64,000 bases of DNA, from positions 32,998 through 96,997 of the forward strand of contig JACPWS010000021.1 of NCBI GenBank assembly GCA_016196925.1, in the 5' to 3' direction. The notes under the pieces are model-generated. The model was not told where the DNA came from. It made no database searches and was given only the letters and a program-made list of their open reading frames with translations. Positions 10,465-19,616 of this stretch are shown here, piece by piece; the stretch's first letter is position 1; every line of letters begins with the position of its first letter. The translations under genes were made by a program, and so were the position numbers. Origin of the DNA: Burkholderiales bacterium (lineage in GTDB: Bacteria; Pseudomonadota; Gammaproteobacteria; Burkholderiales; Burkholderiaceae_D).

Positions 10465-11537
10465 CGCAGCAACGCCAGAAAAGATTGCTGATCATGGCGG
10501 CCGGCACCGGCGGCCATATTTTCCCGGGACTGGCGATTGCCGAGTTGCTGCGCGAACGCGGCTGGCAAGTCAGCTGGCTGGGAACCACGCACGGCATGGA
10601 AGGCCAGATCGTGCCGCGCCACGGCATCGCCATGGACAACATCGCATTTTCCGGTTTGCGCGGCAAGGGCTGGCGCCATACCGTCAGCGGCGCGTTTAAA
10701 TTGCTGGCCAGCTTTTTTACTTGCGCCCGCATCATAGGCCAACGTCAACCGGACGCCGTGCTGGGGATGGGCGGTTACGTCACGGTGCCGGGCGGCCTGA
10801 TGGCGGCCTTGCGCGGCAAACCGTTGGTATTGATGAACGCGGATGCTGCCTTATTGTTATCGAATAAAGTGCTGCGTCCGCTTGCCAGCCGGCTGCTGTT
10901 CGGCTTGCCGTCGGCCGTCGGCGACGCCAAGGCGCAAGTCACAGGCAACCCGGTGCGCAAGGAAATCTGCGAATTGGCAGTGCCGCAACAAAGATATGCG
11001 GAACGCAGCGGCGCCTTACGCATCCTGGTAGTCGGCGGCAGCCTCGGCGCCAGGGCCTTGAACGATTGCCTGCCGGCGGCGCTGGCGCTGATTCCGGCCG
11101 ACTTGAGGCCGGTGGTCACGCATCAATCCGGCAAGCAGCATATCGCCGCCTTGCGTCAGCGCTATGCCGAGTCCGGCGTGCAGGCCGAGGTGCTGGATTT
11201 TATCGACGACATGCCGCGCCGTTATGCCGAGGCCGATCTGGTGATTTGCCGCGCCGGGGCGATTACGGTGTCGGAACTGACCGCCGCCGGCGTGGCCAGT
11301 ATACTGGTGCCTTTCATGGCTTCCAGCACGTCGCATCAGAAAGAAAATGCGCTCTGGATGGCTCAACAACAGGCGGCGCTGTATCTGCCGCAAGCCGACA
11401 TGACCCCGGCCGCACTCGCAAAACAATTGCAGGCGCTGGACCGGGCGCAATGTCTGGCGATGGCGCAGACAGCCTACGCGCTCGGCCGGCGCGAGGCGAG
11501 CGCCGCCATCGCAAAAATTTTGGAAGAATTGGCATGA
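10461..11537 (+). CDS. murG: UDP-N-acetylglucosamine--lipid I transferase MurG
   Basis: Peripheral membrane GT-B glycosyltransferase that adds GlcNAc to lipid I to make lipid II. The 358-residue protein has the N-terminal glycine loop [13 protein letters not shown] at about residues 13-25 and the acceptor-side [11 protein letters not shown]. The C-terminal half has [12 protein letters not shown] and the donor-binding [11 protein letters not shown]. The ATG at 10461 overlaps the ftsW stop. Its own stop overlaps not murC, as is common, but a small reading frame that copies the start of murC. Confidence 0.97.
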   Translation: MTQQRQKRLLIMAAGTGGHIFPGLAIAELLRERGWQVSWLGTTHGMEGQIVPRHGIAMDNIAFSGLRGKGWRHTVSGAFKLLASFFTCARIIGQRQPDAVLGMGGYVTVPGGLMAALRGKPLVLMNADAALLLSNKVLRPLASRLLFGLPSAVGDAKAQVTGNPVRKEICELAVPQQRYAERSGALRILVVGGSLGARALNDCLPAALALIPADLRPVVTHQSGKQHIAALRQRYAESGVQAEVLDFIDDMPRRYAEADLVICRAGAITVSELTAAGVASILVPFMASSTSHQKENALWMAQQQAALYLPQADMTPAALAKQLQALDRAQCLAMAQTAYALGRREASAAIAKILEELA

Positions 11538-11647
11538 AGCATAAAGTTAAACACATACATTTCGTCGGCATAGGCGCTGAGCCGTGCGGTCGCACGGCGT
11601 TCCATAATCATGGCGCTTGCCGCTCCGCCAGTGAGCAAACATCATGA
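11534..11647 (+). CDS. Small coupled reading frame repeating the MurC N-terminus
   Basis: Encodes 37 residues. The first 14, [14 protein letters not shown], are identical to the first 14 of MurC, but the DNA differs at 7 of 42 positions, all silent third bases. The rest ([23 protein letters not shown]) matches nothing I know. It overlaps the murG stop (ATGA, 11534-11537) and the murC start (ATGA, 11644-11647), so ribosomes could pass from murG through it to murC. GGAAG stands eight bases before its ATG, a better ribosome site than the one before murC. It may be the remnant of an older murC start displaced by a rearrangement, or a leader for coupling. It contains the hairpin at 11581-11598. 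Protein function is unknown. Confidence 0.55.
   Translation: MKHKVKHIHFVGIGAEPCGRTAFHNHGACRSASEQTS
11581..11598. repeat. Perfect short hairpin between murG and murC
   Basis: GCCGTGCGGTCGCACGGC is a perfect inverted repeat (7-bp stem, GGTC loop, or 8 bp with a 2-base loop). It lies inside the small coupled frame, at the point where similarity to murC ends. No T-run follows, so it is not a classical terminator. It could mark the breakpoint or slow ribosomes or polymerase. Confidence 0.6.
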
Positions 11648-13026
11648 AGCATAAAGTCAAGCATATCCATTTCGTAGGAATTGGCGGAAGCGGCATGAGC
11701 GGCATCGCCGAAGTCTTGCTGAATCTCGGCTATACCATTTCCGGTTCCGATCTCGCCAGCAATGCCGCTTCCCAGCGTCTGGCCGGCTTGGGCGCCAAAG
11801 TGGCGGTCGGGCATGCCGCAGAAAACATAGAGGACGCGGATGCGGTGGTGACGTCCACCGCAGTCAAACCGGATAATCCCGAAGTCGTCGCAGCACGCGC
11901 CAGACACATCCCTATCGTGCCGCGTGCGCTGATGCTGGCGGAACTGATGCGCTTGAAGAGCGGGATCGCGATTGCCGGCACCCACGGCAAGACCACCACC
12001 ACCAGCCTGGTCGCGAGCGTGCTGGCGCAGGGCGGCTTCGACCCCACCTTCGTGATCGGCGGCCGCCTGAACAGCGCCGGCGCCAACGCCAAGCTCGGCA
12101 GCGGCGACTTCATCGTGGCCGAAGCCGATGAATCGGATGCGTCTTTCCTGAATCTGCTGCCGGTGATCGAGGTGATCACCAATATCGACGCCGACCATAT
12201 GGAAACCTATGGTCACGATTTTGCCAAACTGAAGCAAGCCTTTATCGAGTTCACCCAGCGCCTGCCGTTTTACGGCGTAGCCGTGCTGTGCCTGGACGAT
12301 GTGCATGTGCGTGAAATTATGCCTTTCGTTTCCAAGCCTATCGTGACTTATGGTTTTCACGAAGACGCCGAAGTGCGCGCAGTGAACGCCTATGCTGCTG
12401 AAGGCAAGATGCATTTCACGGTGGTGCAGCAAGATTACCCCGACATGCAAGTCAGCCTGAATCAGCCCGGCATGCACAATGTGCAAAATGCCTGCGCCGC
12501 GATCGCGATTGCGCGCGAAGTGGGCGTAGCGGATGAAGCTACCCAAAAAGCCCTGAGCGAATTCAACGGCGTCGGCCGCCGCTTCACGCGTTACGGCGAA
12601 ATCGCGCTGGCCGCCGGCGGCAGCTTTGCGCTGGTCGATGATTACGGCCATCACCCGGTCGAAATGGCGGCGACGCTGGCCGCCGCGCGCGGCGCCTATC
12701 CGGGGCGGCGTCTGGTGCTGGCGTTCCAGCCGCATCGGTATACCCGCACCCGCGATCTGTTCGAAGATTTCGTCAAGGTCATGTCGTCGGCCGATGCGGT
12801 GGTGTTGGCGGAAGTGTATGCGGCCGGCGAGACTGCGATAGTCGCGGCCGATGGTCGTGCATTGACCCGCGCCCTGCGTGTGGGCGGCAAGGTGGAACCG
12901 GTATTCGTGGAGGATATCCAGGAGATGCCGGAGAGTTTGCTGCATGTGTTAAAAGACGGCGACGTGCTGATCGTCATGGGCGCCGGTTCCATCAGCGCGG
13001 TGCCGGCAAAACTGGCGCAGGCATAG
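11644..13026 (+). CDS. murC: UDP-N-acetylmuramate--L-alanine ligase MurC
   Basis: Adds L-alanine, the first stem-peptide residue, to UDP-MurNAc. The 460-residue protein starts with the Rossmann-like [20 protein letters not shown]. It has the ATP loop GTHGKTTTT at 112-120, [10 protein letters not shown] near 160 and the C-terminal DDYGHHPVE. The start at 11644 is supported by alignment of this N-terminus with the family, though the ribosome site in front of it is weak. The preceding reading frame ends by ATGA overlap with this start. ddl follows after 32 bases. Confidence 0.97.
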   Translation: MKHKVKHIHFVGIGGSGMSGIAEVLLNLGYTISGSDLASNAASQRLAGLGAKVAVGHAAENIEDADAVVTSTAVKPDNPEVVAARARHIPIVPRALMLAELMRLKSGIAIAGTHGKTTTTSLVASVLAQGGFDPTFVIGGRLNSAGANAKLGSGDFIVAEADESDASFLNLLPVIEVITNIDADHMETYGHDFAKLKQAFIEFTQRLPFYGVAVLCLDDVHVREIMPFVSKPIVTYGFHEDAEVRAVNAYAAEGKMHFTVVQQDYPDMQVSLNQPGMHNVQNACAAIAIAREVGVADEATQKALSEFNGVGRRFTRYGEIALAAGGSFALVDDYGHHPVEMAATLAAARGAYPGRRLVLAFQPHRYTRTRDLFEDFVKVMSSADAVVLAEVYAAGETAIVAADGRALTRALRVGGKVEPVFVEDIQEMPESLLHVLKDGDVLIVMGAGSISAVPAKLAQA

Positions 13027-13058
13027 TGATAGTTGATTGACTGAGTGATTAAATCATC

Positions 13059-14021
13059 ATGAGTGAAATGAATAACAAAGCTTTAGGTAAAGTCGGCGTA
13101 CTGTTCGGCGGACGTTCTGCTGAACACGACATTTCCATCATGTCCGGCAACGGTGTATTGGCGGCTTTGTTGAGCAAGGGCGTCGATGCGCACGCCTTCG
13201 ATCCGGCCGTGCGCAGCATCGCCGAACTGGCGGCGGAAAAATTCGACCGCGTCTTCATCGCGCTGCATGGCCGCTACGGCGAAGACGGCAGCCTGCAAGG
13301 CGTGCTGGAACAATTGAATATTCCTTACACCGGCAGCGGCGTGATGGCGTCGGCGATAGCGATGGACAAGATTTTCACCAAGCGCATCTGGCAGACCCAT
13401 GGCCTCAGTACACCGAAGTATGCGGTGCTGACGGCCCAGACCGCCTTGCGCCAGGTGCCGGACGAACTGGGCTTGCCGCTGATTATCAAGCCGCCGCATG
13501 AAGGCTCGACCATAGGCATCACCAAGGTCAAGGGTTATTCCGAGATGCAGGAGGCGTACGCGCTGGCGGCGCAATTCGACGAAGTAGTGCTGGCCGAAGA
13601 ATTCGTCGAAGGGCGCGAACTGACCGTCGCCGTGCTCGGTCGCGGCGAACAGGCGTATGCCTTGCCGGTGATCGAGATCGTGGCGCCGGAAGGCAATTAC
13701 GACTACCAGAATAAATACTTCACCGACGACACCAGGTATCTGTGCCCGGCGCCGCTGGATGCCGCGCTGACGGCGCAGATCCAGCAAATGGCGCTGGACG
13801 CTTATCGCGCCCTCGATTGCGAAGGCTGGGCGCGCATCGATGTCTTGCTGCGCAAGTCGGACAACCAGCCGTTTTTGCTGGAAATTAATACTTCGCCAGG
13901 CATGACCGGCCATTCGCTGGTGCCGATGGCGGCGCGCGCAATAGGCATGAGTTATGAAGACCTGTGTCTGGAAATTTTGCAGACGGCGCGTCTGAAAATC
14001 AAGTCGGACACGCACAAGTAA
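13059..14021 (+). CDS. ddl: D-alanine--D-alanine ligase
   Basis: ATP-grasp enzyme that joins two D-alanines for MurF. The 320-residue protein has the N-terminal [19 protein letters not shown], the [14 protein letters not shown] block, the ATP-grasp core [12 protein letters not shown] and the metal-binding [17 protein letters not shown] near the C-terminus. This is the DdlB-type copy of dcw clusters. An in-frame ATG at 13068 is a possible alternative start. ftsQ begins 17 bases downstream. Confidence 0.97.
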   Translation: MSEMNNKALGKVGVLFGGRSAEHDISIMSGNGVLAALLSKGVDAHAFDPAVRSIAELAAEKFDRVFIALHGRYGEDGSLQGVLEQLNIPYTGSGVMASAIAMDKIFTKRIWQTHGLSTPKYAVLTAQTALRQVPDELGLPLIIKPPHEGSTIGITKVKGYSEMQEAYALAAQFDEVVLAEEFVEGRELTVAVLGRGEQAYALPVIEIVAPEGNYDYQNKYFTDDTRYLCPAPLDAALTAQIQQMALDAYRALDCEGWARIDVLLRKSDNQPFLLEINTSPGMTGHSLVPMAARAIGMSYEDLCLEILQTARLKIKSDTHK

Positions 14022-14038
14022 TAAAGGATAGAACCCGG

Positions 14039-14821
14039 ATGTGGCATGACGTCAAATTGCTGAACAACACCGCCAACGCCTTGTTTGGCCTGGTGTTGCT
14101 CGCCTTGCTGGCGTCCGGCGTCTGGTGGCTGATACAGCGCCCGATGTTCACCTTAAAACTGATCAGTGTCGAAGGCGCCGACAGCGTCGTGCTCAGGCAC
14201 GTGAATGCCCTGACGATACGCGATGCGGCATTGCCTAAGATTAGCGGTAATTTTTTTACGACCAATCTCGATACGGTGCGGACCGCATTTGAAACCGTAC
14301 CCTGGGTGCGCAAGGCCAGCGTGCAAAGGGAATGGCCGAACCGCCTGATCGTCACGCTGGAAGAGCATACGCCGCTCGGTGCATGGGGCGAAGACGGTCG
14401 CCTGATTTCGGTGAAAGGCGATGTGTTCACCGCCAATCTGGCCGAGGCGGAAGAAGATGCGGAGCTGATCGCTTTCAGCGGTCCCGAGGGCAGCGAGAAA
14501 GAAGTGCTGGCGCGCTATCACGATTTTAAGAGCTGGTTTGTGAAAATCAGCCTGGCGCCGGAAGTGGTGCAGTATTCCAGCCGCTATGCCTGGAGCCTGA
14601 AGCTGAACAACGGCATGCGGGTCGAGCTGGGGCGGGTGCAGGATGAAACGACGCTCAAGCAGCGGGTGGATAAATTGATGGCGGTATATCCGCAACTGGT
14701 GGCAAGTTTGCAGGACAGTATTGAAAGTGTGGATATGCGGTATCCGAATGGTCTGGCGCTCAAATCGAGCAACAGCGCGATCGGCTTGAAAAAGCAAACC
14801 AAGGCAAGTGGAAAGACATGA
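14039..14821 (+). CDS. ftsQ: Cell division protein FtsQ
   Basis: Bitopic inner-membrane protein that scaffolds the FtsQLB complex. It has 260 residues: a short cytoplasmic tail, one membrane helix at about residues 14-35 (FGLVLLALLASGVWWLI), a POTRA domain starting near FTLKLISVEGA, and the FtsQ C-terminal domain. The ATG at 14039 is chosen because AAAGGA lies about 10 bases upstream; an in-frame ATG at 13964 is inside ddl. Its stop overlaps the ftsA start by four bases. Confidence 0.95.
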   Translation: MWHDVKLLNNTANALFGLVLLALLASGVWWLIQRPMFTLKLISVEGADSVVLRHVNALTIRDAALPKISGNFFTTNLDTVRTAFETVPWVRKASVQREWPNRLIVTLEEHTPLGAWGEDGRLISVKGDVFTANLAEAEEDAELIAFSGPEGSEKEVLARYHDFKSWFVKISLAPEVVQYSSRYAWSLKLNNGMRVELGRVQDETTLKQRVDKLMAVYPQLVASLQDSIESVDMRYPNGLALKSSNSAIGLKKQTKASGKT

Positions 14822-16050
14822 CAAAAGACGCAAAAAATCTGATCGTTGGTCTCGATATCGGCACCTCAAAAATCGTGGCGGTGGTGGCGGAAGTCATGCC
14901 GGACGGCCGGCATGAAGTCATCGGTCTGGGCCAGCATGAATCCAAGGGCTTGAAAAAAGGCGTGGTGGTGAATATCGAAGCCACCGTGGAATCTATCCAG
15001 CGCGCGCTGGAAGAAGCCGAGCTGATGGCCGATTGCAAGATCCGTCATGTCTACACCGGCATCGCCGGCAGCCATATCCGCAGCTTTAATTCCAGCGGTA
15101 TGGTGGCGATCAAGGATAAGGAAGTCACCGCGGCCGACGTTTCGCGCGTGATAGAAACTGCGAAGGCCGTCAATATCCCGACCGACCAGCAGTTGCTGCA
15201 CACCTTGCCGCAGGAATTCATCGTCGACAGCCAGGACGATGTGCGCGAGCCGATAGGCATGAGCGGCATCCGTCTCGAAGTCAAAGTCCACATCGTGACC
15301 GGCGCGGTGTCGGCGGTGCAGAACATCGTCAAGTGCGTGCGCCGTTGCGGCCTGGAAGTGTCCGATCTGATCCTGCAACCGATGGCCTCGGCCGAAGCGG
15401 TGCTGACCAAGGATGAAAAGGAACTCGGCGTGGTGTTGATCGACATTGGCGGCGGCACCACCGACGTCGCTGTGTTTTCCGAAGGGGCGATCCGCCACAC
15501 TGCGGTGATCCCGATTGCCGGCGACCAGATCACCAACGATATTGCGATGGCTTTGCGCACGCCGACGTCGGAAGCGGAAGAAATCAAGATCCGTTTCGGC
15601 GTCGCCAAGCAGGTGCTGGCCGATCCCGGCGATACGCTGGAAGTGCCGGGCCTCGGCGACCGCGGCCCGCGCTCCTTGTCGCGTCAGGCGCTGGCAGCCG
15701 TGATCGAGCCGCGCGTGGAAGAATTGTTCGCACTGGTGCATCAGGTGGTGCGCGAATCCGGTTACGAAGATGTACTGTCTTCCGGCATCGTACTGACCGG
15801 CGGTTCGGCCGCCATGCCGGGCATGGTCGAGATGGCGGAAGACATCTTTCTGAAACCGACCCGACTGGGCATGCCGGGCTATAGCGGGCAGCTGGCAGAC
15901 GTGGTGCGCAGCCCGCGTTATGCCACGGTTTTAGGTTTGTTGTTGGAGGCGAAGAAGCAGTATTTGCGCGGTCATCTGGTCACGCGGCAGGAAGGTTCGG
16001 CCAAAGCGGTCTGGCAGCGCATGAAAGAGTGGTTTTTGGGGAATTTTTAG
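14818..16050 (+). CDS. ftsA: Cell division protein FtsA
   Basis: Actin-like ATPase that tethers FtsZ to the membrane and recruits late divisome proteins. The 410-residue protein opens NLIVGLDIGTSKIVAVVAEV (phosphate 1 loop). It has VLIDIGGGTTDVAVF near residue 205 (phosphate 2) and SSGIVLTGGSAAMPGM near 320 (adenosine motif). The C-terminus (VWQRMKEWFLGNF) is the expected amphipathic membrane-targeting helix. It overlaps ftsQ by ATGA. A 124-base gap with its own signals separates it from ftsZ. Confidence 0.97.
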   Translation: MTKDAKNLIVGLDIGTSKIVAVVAEVMPDGRHEVIGLGQHESKGLKKGVVVNIEATVESIQRALEEAELMADCKIRHVYTGIAGSHIRSFNSSGMVAIKDKEVTAADVSRVIETAKAVNIPTDQQLLHTLPQEFIVDSQDDVREPIGMSGIRLEVKVHIVTGAVSAVQNIVKCVRRCGLEVSDLILQPMASAEAVLTKDEKELGVVLIDIGGGTTDVAVFSEGAIRHTAVIPIAGDQITNDIAMALRTPTSEAEEIKIRFGVAKQVLADPGDTLEVPGLGDRGPRSLSRQALAAVIEPRVEELFALVHQVVRESGYEDVLSSGIVLTGGSAAMPGMVEMAEDIFLKPTRLGMPGYSGQLADVVRSPRYATVLGLLLEAKKQYLRGHLVTRQEGSAKAVWQRMKEWFLGNF

Positions 16051-16063
16051 TCGGTTTTTTGTA

Positions 16064-16091
16064 GTGTAAATTGGTGTAGTCATTTTATAAT
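16064..16091 (+). promoter_or_regulatory. Candidate ftsZ promoter with two MraZ-like boxes
   Basis: A perfect -10 TATAAT lies at 16086-16091 in the ftsA-ftsZ gap; no good -35 is seen 16-18 bases upstream. GTGTA occurs at 16064-16068 and again at 16074-16078, exactly 10 bases apart, the same form and spacing as the third box of the array before mraZ. That suggests a private ftsZ promoter, possibly MraZ-sensitive. Two five-base matches are weak evidence by themselves. Confidence 0.4.
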
Positions 16092-16102
16092 ATTGCAGTC
16101 TA

Positions 16103-16155
16103 CAGTTTTCAGCCGCTAGGTGTCACATAGGGTGAGATTTAGCGACTGAAAACTG
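16103..16155 (+). promoter_or_regulatory. Long hairpin in the ftsZ leader
   Basis: CAGTTTTCAGCCGCTA at 16103-16118 pairs with TAGCGACTGAAAACTG at 16140-16155, giving 15 of 16 pairs and a loop of about 21 bases. It starts roughly five bases after the start site expected from the TATAAT at 16086 and ends seven bases before the ribosome site GGAGG (16163-16167). There is no T-run. A 5'-end hairpin of this kind could stabilise the mRNA or tune ftsZ translation. Confidence 0.7.
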
Positions 16156-16174
16156 CCTACCTGGAGGAGTCATG

Positions 16175-17368
16175 ATGGAGTTCGATATGGTTGATAACGC
16201 CACACAAGGCACCGTGATCAAGGTTGTCGGCGTAGGTGGCGCAGGCGGTAATGCAGTTCAGCACATGATTAACAAAGGTGTGTCCGGTGTCGAGTTCATC
16301 GCCGCCAACACCGATGCGCAAGCGCTGACACAATCCAAGGCGCATAACGTGATACAGATCGGCGAAACCGGCCTCGGCGCTGGCATGAAACCGGATGTCG
16401 GCCGCCAGCTGGCGGAAGATTCGCGCGCCCGCATCGAAGATGCCTTGCGCGGTTCGCACATGGTGTTCATCGCGGCCGGCATGGGCGGCGGCACCGGCAC
16501 CGGCGCCGCGCCGGTAGTGGCGCAAGTCGCCAAAGAACTCGGCGCGCTGACCGTGGCCGTGGTCTCCAAGCCGTTTTCTTACGAAGGCAAGAAATGCATG
16601 GACATCGCCGACGAAGGCCTGGAAGCCTTGTCGCAGCATGTCGATTCGCTGATCATCATCCTCAATGAAAAGCTGGAAGAGATTTACGAAGACGACAGCA
16701 TGATCGAGTGGCTGCAACACGCCGACGACGTGCTGAACAACGCCGTGGCCGGTATCGCCGAAATCATCAATGTGCCCGGCCATATCAACGTCGACTTCAA
16801 CGACGTGAAAACCATCATGGGCGAGCAGGGCAAGGCGATGATGGGCACCGCCACCGCTTCCGGCCTCGACCGCGCCCGTATCGCCGCCGAGCAAGCGGTC
16901 GCTTCGCCGCTGCTGGATGGTATCGATTTGTCCGGCGCGCGCGGCGTGCTGGTCAACGTCACCGCCAGCCGCAGCCTGAAAGGTAAAGAGATCAAGGAAG
17001 TCATGGCGGCGGTGCGCGCGTTTGCCGCACCCGACGCCTCGATCGCGCAAGGTATCGCTTACGATGACAGCATGGGCGACGATATCCGCGTGACCGTGGT
17101 GGCCACCGGCCTCGGCCGCGGCAAGAAAAACATCCAGCTGGTGCAGACGCCGATGCTGCGCACCGGCACCCACAACGAACCGGTGATGGCGACGCCGGTG
17201 ATGGCTTCGGCTGGCATCAGCAGCGGCATGGCGACGCCGGCTTTCGACGGCCTCAGCAAGCCCGCCGTCTGGCGCCGCGAATCGGCTTCCGATACCGTGC
17301 GCGCGCTGGAAAAGAATGGCATGGAGACCTACGACATTCCGGCTTTCCTGCGCAAGCAAGCCGACTGA
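16175..17368 (+). CDS. ftsZ: Cell division protein FtsZ
   Basis: Tubulin-like GTPase that polymerises into the Z ring. From the ATG at 16175 the protein has 397 residues and opens MEFDMVDNATQGTVIKVVGV, as in related betaproteobacteria. That start sits seven bases after GGAGG; an ATG one codon earlier (16172) would be closer to the ribosome site. The tubulin signature GGGTGTG is at 104-110. A variable linker precedes the conserved C-terminal peptide DIPAFLRKQAD, which binds FtsA and other partners such as ZapD (encoded at 31925). It is the last gene of the dcw cluster and is followed by a terminator. Confidence 0.98.
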   Translation: MEFDMVDNATQGTVIKVVGVGGAGGNAVQHMINKGVSGVEFIAANTDAQALTQSKAHNVIQIGETGLGAGMKPDVGRQLAEDSRARIEDALRGSHMVFIAAGMGGGTGTGAAPVVAQVAKELGALTVAVVSKPFSYEGKKCMDIADEGLEALSQHVDSLIIILNEKLEEIYEDDSMIEWLQHADDVLNNAVAGIAEIINVPGHINVDFNDVKTIMGEQGKAMMGTATASGLDRARIAAEQAVASPLLDGIDLSGARGVLVNVTASRSLKGKEIKEVMAAVRAFAAPDASIAQGIAYDDSMGDDIRVTVVATGLGRGKKNIQLVQTPMLRTGTHNEPVMATPVMASAGISSGMATPAFDGLSKPAVWRRESASDTVRALEKNGMETYDIPAFLRKQAD

Positions 17369-17387
17369 TCTGTCGCCCGCCATCTTT

Positions 17388-17422
17388 AAAAACGCCAGCC
17401 TCGCAAGACGCTGGCGTTTTTC
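17388..17422 (+). terminator. Rho-independent terminator after ftsZ
   Basis: AAAAACGCCAGC (17388-17399) pairs perfectly with GCTGGCGTTTTT (17410-17421) around a 10-base loop and ends in T. It marks the end of the dcw transcription unit. The remaining bases up to 17564 hold no recognisable gene. Confidence 0.9.
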
Positions 17423-17564
17423 TTGGGCGTTAAAACTCCGACCTCAGCAGGAAATGACAGACTCGGGCATACTTGCGCACGGCCCCTTGCCGCGACCGCC
17501 TGCCCAGGCAGGCTCGCGTTGTGGCGACGGCGGCGTAACGATTATTCCAACAAGGAGCAAAAAC

Positions 17565-18071
17565 ATGACTATCAAGATAGGCGATCAATTACCCGCGGGC
17601 AGCCTGGCAGAATTTATCGAAGTGGAATCCGCCGGCTGCGCACTGGGCCCGAATACTTTTCAGGTGGCGGACCTGGCAAAAGGCAAAACCATCGCGATTT
17701 TCGGTTTGCCCGGCGCTTACACGCCGACTTGCTCGGCGCAACACGTGCCCGGCTATGTGGCGCATGCGGCCGAGTTGAAAGCCAAGGGCGTCGATGAAAT
17801 CTGGTGCATTTCGGTGAACGATGCCTTCGTGATGGGCGCCTGGGGCCGCGATCAGAAAGCCGCCGGCATCGTGCGCATGATGGCCGACGGCAATGCCGAT
17901 TTCAGCAAGGCTCTGGGCCTGGACGCCGACTTCAGCAAGCACGGCATGGGCACGCGTTCGCAGCGTTATTCCATGCTGGCGGTGGATGGCGTCGTCAAGC
18001 AATTGAACGTGGAACAGGGCGGCAAGTTTGAAGTGTCGAACGCGGAAACCATGCTGGCCCAGCTCGCATAA
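17565..18071 (+). CDS. Peroxiredoxin of the Prx5 type
   Basis: A 168-residue thioredoxin-fold peroxidase expected to reduce hydrogen peroxide and alkyl hydroperoxides in the cytoplasm. PGAYTPTCS places the peroxidatic cysteine at residue 56; the WCISVNDAFVMGAW block is also typical of the Prx5/redoxin group. Another cysteine (Cys25) could act as resolving residue, but this is not certain. The start at 17565 is chosen because AAGGAG stands about eight bases upstream; earlier in-frame ATGs run through ftsZ and its terminator. It is flanked by terminators, so it is probably a single-gene unit. Confidence 0.92.
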   Translation: MTIKIGDQLPAGSLAEFIEVESAGCALGPNTFQVADLAKGKTIAIFGLPGAYTPTCSAQHVPGYVAHAAELKAKGVDEIWCISVNDAFVMGAWGRDQKAAGIVRMMADGNADFSKALGLDADFSKHGMGTRSQRYSMLAVDGVVKQLNVEQGGKFEVSNAETMLAQLA

Positions 18072-18093
18072 CGCTGCCGTAAATAAAAAGAAG

Positions 18094-18127
18094 CGACGCC
18101 CGGCGTAATGCGGGCGTCGTTTTTTTA
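18094..18127. terminator. Bidirectional terminator between peroxiredoxin and GNAT genes
   Basis: CGACGCCCG (18094-18102) pairs with CGGGCGTCG (18111-18119), followed by a run of seven T. On the other strand the same stem is followed by a T-rich stretch, so it can serve both convergent genes; the GNAT gene stop lies in the T-run. Confidence 0.88.
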
Positions 18128-18631
18128 CGCTAAACCTTTGCGCATGACGTGCGACAGTGCGCTAAATCCAAGGTGTTCATAAAATGCCAGCGCATCGCGA
18201 TTGAAGTCCATGACCGCCAACTGAACTTCCATTGCGCCGTGCTCTCGTCCCCAGCTCGTTGCCGCTTCCATCAACAGCTTCCCTACGCCGCGTTGCCAAT
18301 GTTTTTCCGCAACGACGATAGTGCCGATGCGGCAGATTCTACGCGGGTTCAGGAATGGCAGTTCTGTGTTCTCCATCCATTTGCAGCTGATGAAGCCGAG
18401 AATGTCTTCACTTTCGCAGGCGACCAGCAGCGCGCCATTTTCAGTTTCGAGCACTGCTTGTAAATAGCTACGTTGACGCTCCGGTTCGACTTTGGCAGCA
18501 AAGATTTCGGGCAGATGTTGATGATGCTGCTGATCGATTTGCGCTTCGAGCTGGCAGATGCTGTCGAGATCCGATATGGCCGCTACGCGAACCAGAATTT
18601 TGTCGTTTGAATTCTTGATTTTGTGCCTCAC
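18125..18631 (-). CDS. GNAT-family N-acetyltransferase
   Basis: A 168-residue acetyl-CoA-dependent transferase of unknown substrate. The acetyl-CoA motif [14 protein letters not shown] (about residues 110-123) matches the GNAT Q/RxxGxG/A pattern, and [21 protein letters not shown] is the usual C-terminal strand. It starts with GTG at 18631; no strong ribosome site is visible, so the start is uncertain. It runs divergently from lpxC, 41 bases away, and could share regulatory DNA with it, although nothing suggests a role in lipid A. Confidence 0.8.
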   Translation of the reverse strand: MRHKIKNSNDKILVRVAAISDLDSICQLEAQIDQQHHQHLPEIFAAKVEPERQRSYLQAVLETENGALLVACESEDILGFISCKWMENTELPFLNPRRICRIGTIVVAEKHWQRGVGKLLMEAATSWGREHGAMEVQLAVMDFNRDALAFYEHLGFSALSHVMRKGLA

Positions 18632-18660
18632 TGAGATCGAATCGATTTGAGACGAAACTA

Positions 18661-18666
18661 TATAAT
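18661..18666 (+). promoter_or_regulatory. -10 box immediately before lpxC
   Basis: A consensus TATAAT ends only six bases before the lpxC ATG (18673), with no Shine-Dalgarno between. If used, transcription would start at or next to the A of the start codon and give a leaderless or near-leaderless mRNA. No clear -35 is seen at the right distance. Confidence 0.45.
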
Positions 18667-18672
18667 AGCGTC

Positions 18673-19608
18673 ATGTTAAAACAAAGAACCATCAAGCAGC
18701 AGGTCAAAACTATCGGCGTCGGCGTGCATTCCGGCACCAAAGTCGACCTGATCCTGCGCCCGGCCCCGATAGACGCCGGCATCGTGTTTACCCGCATCGA
18801 CCTTGATCCGCCGGTAGTGTTTCCGGCCCAGGCCATGAATGTCGGCGACACGCGCATGGCGTCCACCCTGAGCAATGGCGCGGCGAAAGTGTCAACGGTC
18901 GAGCATTTAATGTCGGCGTGCGCCGGTCTGGGCATCGATAATTTATACATCGACGTCAGCGCCGAAGAAATCCCTATCATGGATGGCTCGGCCTCGTCTT
19001 TCGTCTATCTGCTGCAGCAGGCGGGGATGCAAGAACAGGAAGCGCCGCGCAAATTCATCCGCGTGCTGAAGCCTGTGGAAATCCGCGAAGGCTCGGGCAA
19101 GTCCGAGAAATGGGCGCGACTGGAGCCGTACGACGGCTTCAAGCTGAATTTCTTCATCGAATTCAACCACCCGGCGGTGGATGGCACGACCCAGACCGCG
19201 GAAGTGGATTTTGCCAAAGTCTCTTACGTGAAAGACGTGGCGCGCGCCCGTACTTTCGGCTTCATGCAAGATGTGGAAACCTTGCGCGGCATCGGCCTGG
19301 CGCGCGGCGGCTCTATGGAAAACGCGATCGTGATGGATGAATACCGTATTCTGAACGCCGACGGCCTGCGCTTCGACGACGAATTCGTGCGCCACAAAAT
19401 CCTCGATGCGATCGGCGACCTCTACCTGATCGGCCACCCCTTGTTGGCCAGCTATACCGCCCATAAATCGGGGCATGGCTTGAATAACCAATTGTTGCGC
19501 GCCTTGCTGGCGCAACCGGACGCCTACCAGATCGTCAGCTTCGACGACGCCGCTGCGGCACCGCTGGCCTACGCCGGGCTAGACGCGCGCGAATGGGCGT
19601 TTATTTGA
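18673..19608 (+). CDS. lpxC: UDP-3-O-acyl-N-acetylglucosamine deacetylase LpxC
   Basis: Zinc enzyme for the first committed step of lipid A synthesis. The 311-residue protein opens [21 protein letters not shown], the family start, so the ATG at 18673 is firm despite lacking a ribosome site. Zinc ligands are the His of [15 protein letters not shown] (near residue 79) and the His and Asp of [11 protein letters not shown] (near 240). [10 protein letters not shown] and the C-terminal HKSGHGLNN (catalytic histidine) are also present. In betaproteobacteria lpxC commonly lies between ftsZ and secA, as here. An inverted-repeat element follows its stop. Confidence 0.97.
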   Translation: MLKQRTIKQQVKTIGVGVHSGTKVDLILRPAPIDAGIVFTRIDLDPPVVFPAQAMNVGDTRMASTLSNGAAKVSTVEHLMSACAGLGIDNLYIDVSAEEIPIMDGSASSFVYLLQQAGMQEQEAPRKFIRVLKPVEIREGSGKSEKWARLEPYDGFKLNFFIEFNHPAVDGTTQTAEVDFAKVSYVKDVARARTFGFMQDVETLRGIGLARGGSMENAIVMDEYRILNADGLRFDDEFVRHKILDAIGDLYLIGHPLLASYTAHKSGHGLNNQLLRALLAQPDAYQIVSFDDAAAAPLAYAGLDAREWAFI

Positions 19609-19616
19609 TGTTTTAT

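Noticed and set aside
11066..11647. 193-codon + strand frame overlapping murG
   Set aside because: Most of it is a shadow of murG in another frame; only its last 38 codons, starting at 11534, are kept as the small coupled frame.
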